NCBI RefSeq assembly: GCF_051622035.1
Contig: NC_135356.1
Span: forward strand, 5,730,579 to 5,794,578
Direction of reading: 5' to 3'
Source of the DNA: Arctopsyche grandis
Lineage: Eukaryota > Arthropoda > Insecta > Trichoptera > Hydropsychidae
DNA: 64,000 bases
Shown here: piece after piece, positions 63,961-64,000 of the stretch
Layout of the letters: every line of letters begins with the position of its first letter
Position numbering within the stretch: the stretch's first letter is position 1
The notes under the pieces: generated by a model
Databases searched by the model: none
What the model saw: only the letters and a program-made list of their open reading frames with translations
What the model was told of the DNA's origin: nothing
Program-made: the position numbers and the translations under genes

Positions 63961-64000
63961 AAACCTGTTGTTGCGGAAATTGGATGACACAATTGTTTAT

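Overview
This window looks like AT-rich nuclear DNA of an insect or other arthropod. The evidence is a complete 5S rRNA gene and a near-complete U2 snRNA gene that both read like insect versions, an arthropod-type repeat load (Tc1-like, jockey-like and RTE-like elements, Helitron-like ends, a tRNA-derived SINE), (TA)n and TACATATGTA-type simple sequence everywhere, and no compact or operon-like gene structure. The order cannot be fixed from sequence alone. From memory the 5S reads closer to the silkworm 5S than to the Drosophila one, so a moth-like lineage is a guess only.

No intact host protein-coding gene was found. Host-type genes are 5S rRNA (60018-60135) and U2 snRNA (60382-60569), both on the + strand and 246 bp apart, plus a C-terminal fragment of a myeloid leukemia factor (mlf) gene (46063-46476) wedged between two LINE fragments. 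Everything else that can be named is mobile DNA or its remains.

Layout: 0-5 kb has clustered SINE copies, a palindromic MITE and a LINE-B 3' end. 6.7-8.4 kb is a complete Tc1-like transposon with perfect 26-bp terminal repeats, a broken transposase and a probable 71-bp intron. 8.9-13.6 kb has SINEs (one split by a TTAA-flanked MITE) and a solo LTR. 15.9-17.3 kb has a LINE-A tail split by another repeat. 20.3-21.1 kb is an RTE 3' end with a 320-bp tandem duplication. 22.3-23.6 kb has three head-to-tail SINEs. 24.4-27.8 kb has LINE-A tails, a hAT-like element and a second solo LTR. 28.8-33.2 kb has Helitron-like elements, one with TC/CTAG termini. 33.7-34.1 kb is a palindromic MITE. 36.6-37.2 kb is a chimeric LINE-A tail. 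41.2-43.1 kb is an RTE reverse transcriptase with a 202-bp block repeated four times. 43.3-45.1 kb has nested inverted-repeat elements. 45.6-47.5 kb is LINE-B / antisense mlf / LINE-A. 54.9-55.6 kb is a SINE with a tail-only insertion. 58.3-60.6 kb has LINE-A, Helitron-like ends, 5S and U2. 61.1-62.3 kb has a GC-rich 15-bp minisatellite and a second Tc1-like fragment. 63.5-64 kb is a third LINE family.

The most interesting pattern is a 3'-terminal hairpin shared by elements that are otherwise different. The SINE, LINE-B and three tail-only insertions each end in a hairpin whose stem sequence differs between families but whose ~20-nt loop keeps a core GCATTGG...CTGTAAT, followed by an A-rich (AAAT)n tail. 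This looks like the recognition signal of one reverse transcriptase serving several elements.

All boundaries were read by eye. Repeat boundaries are good to roughly 10-30 bp unless a terminal repeat or duplication is stated.
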